Assembly: GCA_019038735.1 (NCBI GenBank)
Contig: JAHOYW010000084.1
Coordinates: forward strand, 1 to 6,440
Source of the DNA: Victivallales bacterium
GTDB lineage: Bacteria > Verrucomicrobiota > Lentisphaeria > Victivallales > Victivallaceae
Direction: 5' to 3'
DNA length: 6,440 bases
Numbering within the stretch: the stretch's first letter is position 1; every line of letters begins with the position of its first letter. Under the pieces are notes generated by a model. The model did not search any database and was not told the origin of the DNA. It saw only the letters and a list, made by a program, of their open reading frames with translations. This document shows, piece by piece, positions 4,672-6,440 of the stretch. Both the position numbers and the translations under genes were made by a program.

Positions 4672-6423
4672 ATGGAAGCTTTTTTAGACATACTTGAAAT
4701 TATTGGCTGCGTATTGTTTGTAGTCTTTTTCTTAGGATTTTGTGTTTTTATACACGAATTAGGTCATTTCCTGACCGCAAAAATGTGCGGACTGCACGTC
4801 AACGCTTTTTCGCTCGGCTTTAAAAAAGCATGGGGAAGAAAAATCGGCGGTGTTGATTACCGTATCGGCTGGCTGCCTTTTGGGGGATACGTGGATATTC
4901 CGCAAATTGATTCAACTGAAATCCCTCATACTGACGAAGGTAAAGAACTGCCTCCCTCCAAGCCAATACACCGCTTGCTTAGTGCTTTTGCCGGGCCTCT
5001 TTTTAATATTCTCTTCGGGCTGGCTTTAGGATGTGTCGTCTGGTATATCGGAGTGCCGCAGGATAGTCCGAAAATGCGTGAGATAACTGTTGCCTCTATC
5101 GAAAAAGTCGGACCGGAATATAAAGCTGGTTTACGCAAAAATGATAAGATTTTCAAGCTCAATGACAAAACATTCTTTTGTACTTGGAAAGAATTTGTTT
5201 TCAAAACAATCCTAACGATTGGTGAAGTCAAACTGGATGTCAATCGTGACGGGGAAAATATGGAAATAGCTTATATTCCTCAGCAAAATCCAAATGCTCC
5301 TGAAAGAATGAAATTTGAAAAAATGCCATGGCCGTATTTTCAGGCTAAAATACCGATAAAAATGTTTCCGAAAAAAGATTCTCCAGCGGCAAAAGGAGGC
5401 ATGAAAGATGGTGATGTTATTGTCAGCATTAATGACAAGCGAATAAAAAATTATGATGAGTTTTTCGGAATGATTAACTATTCCAACGGTAAAACACTTA
5501 ATATCACGGTTAGCCGTGATGGGGAAAACATCAAACTTGCCCCCATTAAACCTGTTTTGCATGAAAAAGCAATGAAAATGATAAAAGATGTTTATTTGAT
5601 TGGTGTATTTTTTATACCTGATACTCTTCCTTTAACAGTATTCATGACTGTTCCCAATGCCCCAGCTATGCTCGCGGGAATTAAATCTGGCGATATTATC
5701 GAAAAATTAAATGGTAAAAAGGTCACTAATTACAAGATCTTTCAAACAGAGATAAAACCTTTAAAAGGTATTCCGTTTACCCTGCAGCTTAAGAGAGGCG
5801 ATAAGATTTTAGATGTAAAGCTGGCTGCTGTTCAGCGACGAATTTATGAAATTGGCGTTAGCTTGATGATTCTTGACCATCCAACACCCTGGAGACAGTT
5901 TGTAAATGTAATTGATATGAGTTATAAATCGTTGCGTGGTCTTGGTGTCTTCTTTATGAATAAAGCCGGAGTAAGCAAAACGAAAAGTTCAATAAAGCCA
6001 AGTAATCTTAGTGGTCCTATTGGCTTAGCAAAAACTCTATATAGATCGGTAAGAGTTGGTACTATCCGTTTTGGTTTATATTTTGTTGTGCTGGTTTCTT
6101 TTGCGCTGGCAATCTTCAATCTCCTGCCTCTGCCGGTTCTTGATGGCGGGCATATGACCTTGGCATTAATAGAAATCGTAATTCGCAGACCTCTGCATGA
6201 CGGAGTTGTCAAATTTTTAACTTTTATTTTTATTTTCCTGCTAATCAGTTTGATGATATATGTTTCATATTTTGATATTTTGAGAAGCATGCCAAAGGAT
6301 TGGCAGAAAGCATTTGACCCAAGACAAGCTTCTAAGAAAATAGAGAAAGTTACTCCTGCAAAAGTTATTATCGAGAAAAAAGATGTTAAAGAGACGCCAG
6401 TCAAGACAGATAAAAGTCGGTGA
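4672..6423 (+). CDS. rseP: RseP/RasP-type site-2 protease with three PDZ-like domains
   Basis: Inner-membrane zinc metalloprotease that cuts substrates within the membrane, typically anti-sigma factors in envelope stress signalling and leftover signal peptides. The product is 583 aa, longer than E. coli RseP (450 aa). Helix 1 carries HELGH (28-32; His28, Glu29, His32). GVDYRIGWLPFGGYV (60-74) matches the membrane-associated beta loop, and helix 2 is near 103-126. Three PDZ-like units follow, each with a binding-loop pattern: GLRKNDKI (153-160), GMKDGDVI (243-250) and GIKSGDII (336-343). Then SGPIG (447-451), helix 3 (about 464-488) and the third zinc-ligand motif NLLPLPVLDGGH (483-494; Asp491), helix 4 (about 513-532) and a lysine-rich tail (555-583). 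All catalytic residues are present. Follows dxr after 136 bp; its 3' end overlaps ispG by 41 nt. Confidence 0.95.
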   Translation: MEAFLDILEIIGCVLFVVFFLGFCVFIHELGHFLTAKMCGLHVNAFSLGFKKAWGRKIGGVDYRIGWLPFGGYVDIPQIDSTEIPHTDEGKELPPSKPIHRLLSAFAGPLFNILFGLALGCVVWYIGVPQDSPKMREITVASIEKVGPEYKAGLRKNDKIFKLNDKTFFCTWKEFVFKTILTIGEVKLDVNRDGENMEIAYIPQQNPNAPERMKFEKMPWPYFQAKIPIKMFPKKDSPAAKGGMKDGDVIVSINDKRIKNYDEFFGMINYSNGKTLNITVSRDGENIKLAPIKPVLHEKAMKMIKDVYLIGVFFIPDTLPLTVFMTVPNAPAMLAGIKSGDIIEKLNGKKVTNYKIFQTEIKPLKGIPFTLQLKRGDKILDVKLAAVQRRIYEIGVSLMILDHPTPWRQFVNVIDMSYKSLRGLGVFFMNKAGVSKTKSSIKPSNLSGPIGLAKTLYRSVRVGTIRFGLYFVVLVSFALAIFNLLPLPVLDGGHMTLALIEIVIRRPLHDGVVKFLTFIFIFLLISLMIYVSYFDILRSMPKDWQKAFDPRQASKKIEKVTPAKVIIEKKDVKETPVKTDKSR

Positions 6424-6440
6424 TATTGTCATCGGCGGCG
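6383..6440 (+). CDS. ispG: Start of 4-hydroxy-3-methylbut-2-en-1-yl diphosphate synthase, cut by window end
   Basis: An ATG at 6383, in a different frame from rseP, opens a frame that runs to the window edge. Its 19 residues read MLKRRQSRQIKVGDIVIGG, closely matching the N-terminus of IspG (GcpE), usually of the form M-x-K-R-R-x-S-R-Q-V-x-V-G-x-V-x-I-G-G. IspG is the [4Fe-4S] enzyme that converts MEcPP to HMBPP late in the MEP pathway. The frame overlaps the last 41 nt of rseP, so translation is probably coupled; GAG at 6373-6375 is a possible ribosome site inside rseP. The neighbour dxr belongs to the same pathway. Only the beginning is visible, so completeness and the iron-sulfur cysteines cannot be judged. 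Confidence 0.82.
   Translation, partial: MLKRRQSRQIKVGDIVIGG

Noticed and set aside
5922..6404. Minus-strand frame of 160 codons opposite the rseP 3' end
   Set aside because: Antisense to the helix 3/4 and LDGGH coding region, with no family resemblance or ribosome site.

Overview
The window carries chromosomal DNA of a Gram-negative-type bacterium. The left 1.1 kb is AT-rich, repeat-rich and accessory in character; the right 5.2 kb is a compact run of housekeeping genes, all on the + strand. Heptamer repeats of the AACRTCG type at the end of dxr, the split YeeE/YedE pair and an enlarged RseP recall PVC-superphylum or Omnitrophota-like lineages, but that placement is recollection and inference, not a measurement.

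Layout. 1-363: the 3' part of an unrecognised ORF, open at the window edge. 364-947: no gene, but a dense series of hairpins (392-605, including a terminator-like stem with a T7 run), a small palindrome (683-696), and a 137-bp element (761-897) with perfect 17-bp terminal inverted repeats. Inside that element lie two inverted, GTAG-headed hairpins resembling a REP/BIME pair. 948-1139: an orphan 63-aa ORF. 1201-2267: two overlapping genes for the two halves of a YeeE/YedE-type membrane protein, apparently lacking the family's signature cysteines. 2274-2672: yraN (UPF0102). 2762-3301: folE, GTP cyclohydrolase I. 3321-4535: dxr (ispC), whose last ~19 codons are made of tandem heptamer repeats. 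4536-4671: a spacer with inverted copies of the same heptamer, able to pair with the end of dxr. 4672-6423: rseP, a site-2 protease with three PDZ-like domains. 6383-6440: the start of ispG, overlapping the rseP tail by 41 nt and cut by the window edge.

Functionally, dxr (second step of the MEP isoprenoid pathway) and ispG (a late MEP step) flank rseP, an arrangement familiar from many bacteria. folE supplies dihydroneopterin triphosphate for folate or other pterins. From yeeE to ispG the genes are closely spaced or overlapping, with the largest gaps before folE (89 nt) and before rseP (136 nt), so one or two operons are likely.

The most interesting sequence is non-coding: the 137-bp element with its internal covarying REP-like pair, the hairpin cluster beside it, and the heptamer repeats that both lengthen Dxr and form a potential stem in front of rseP.
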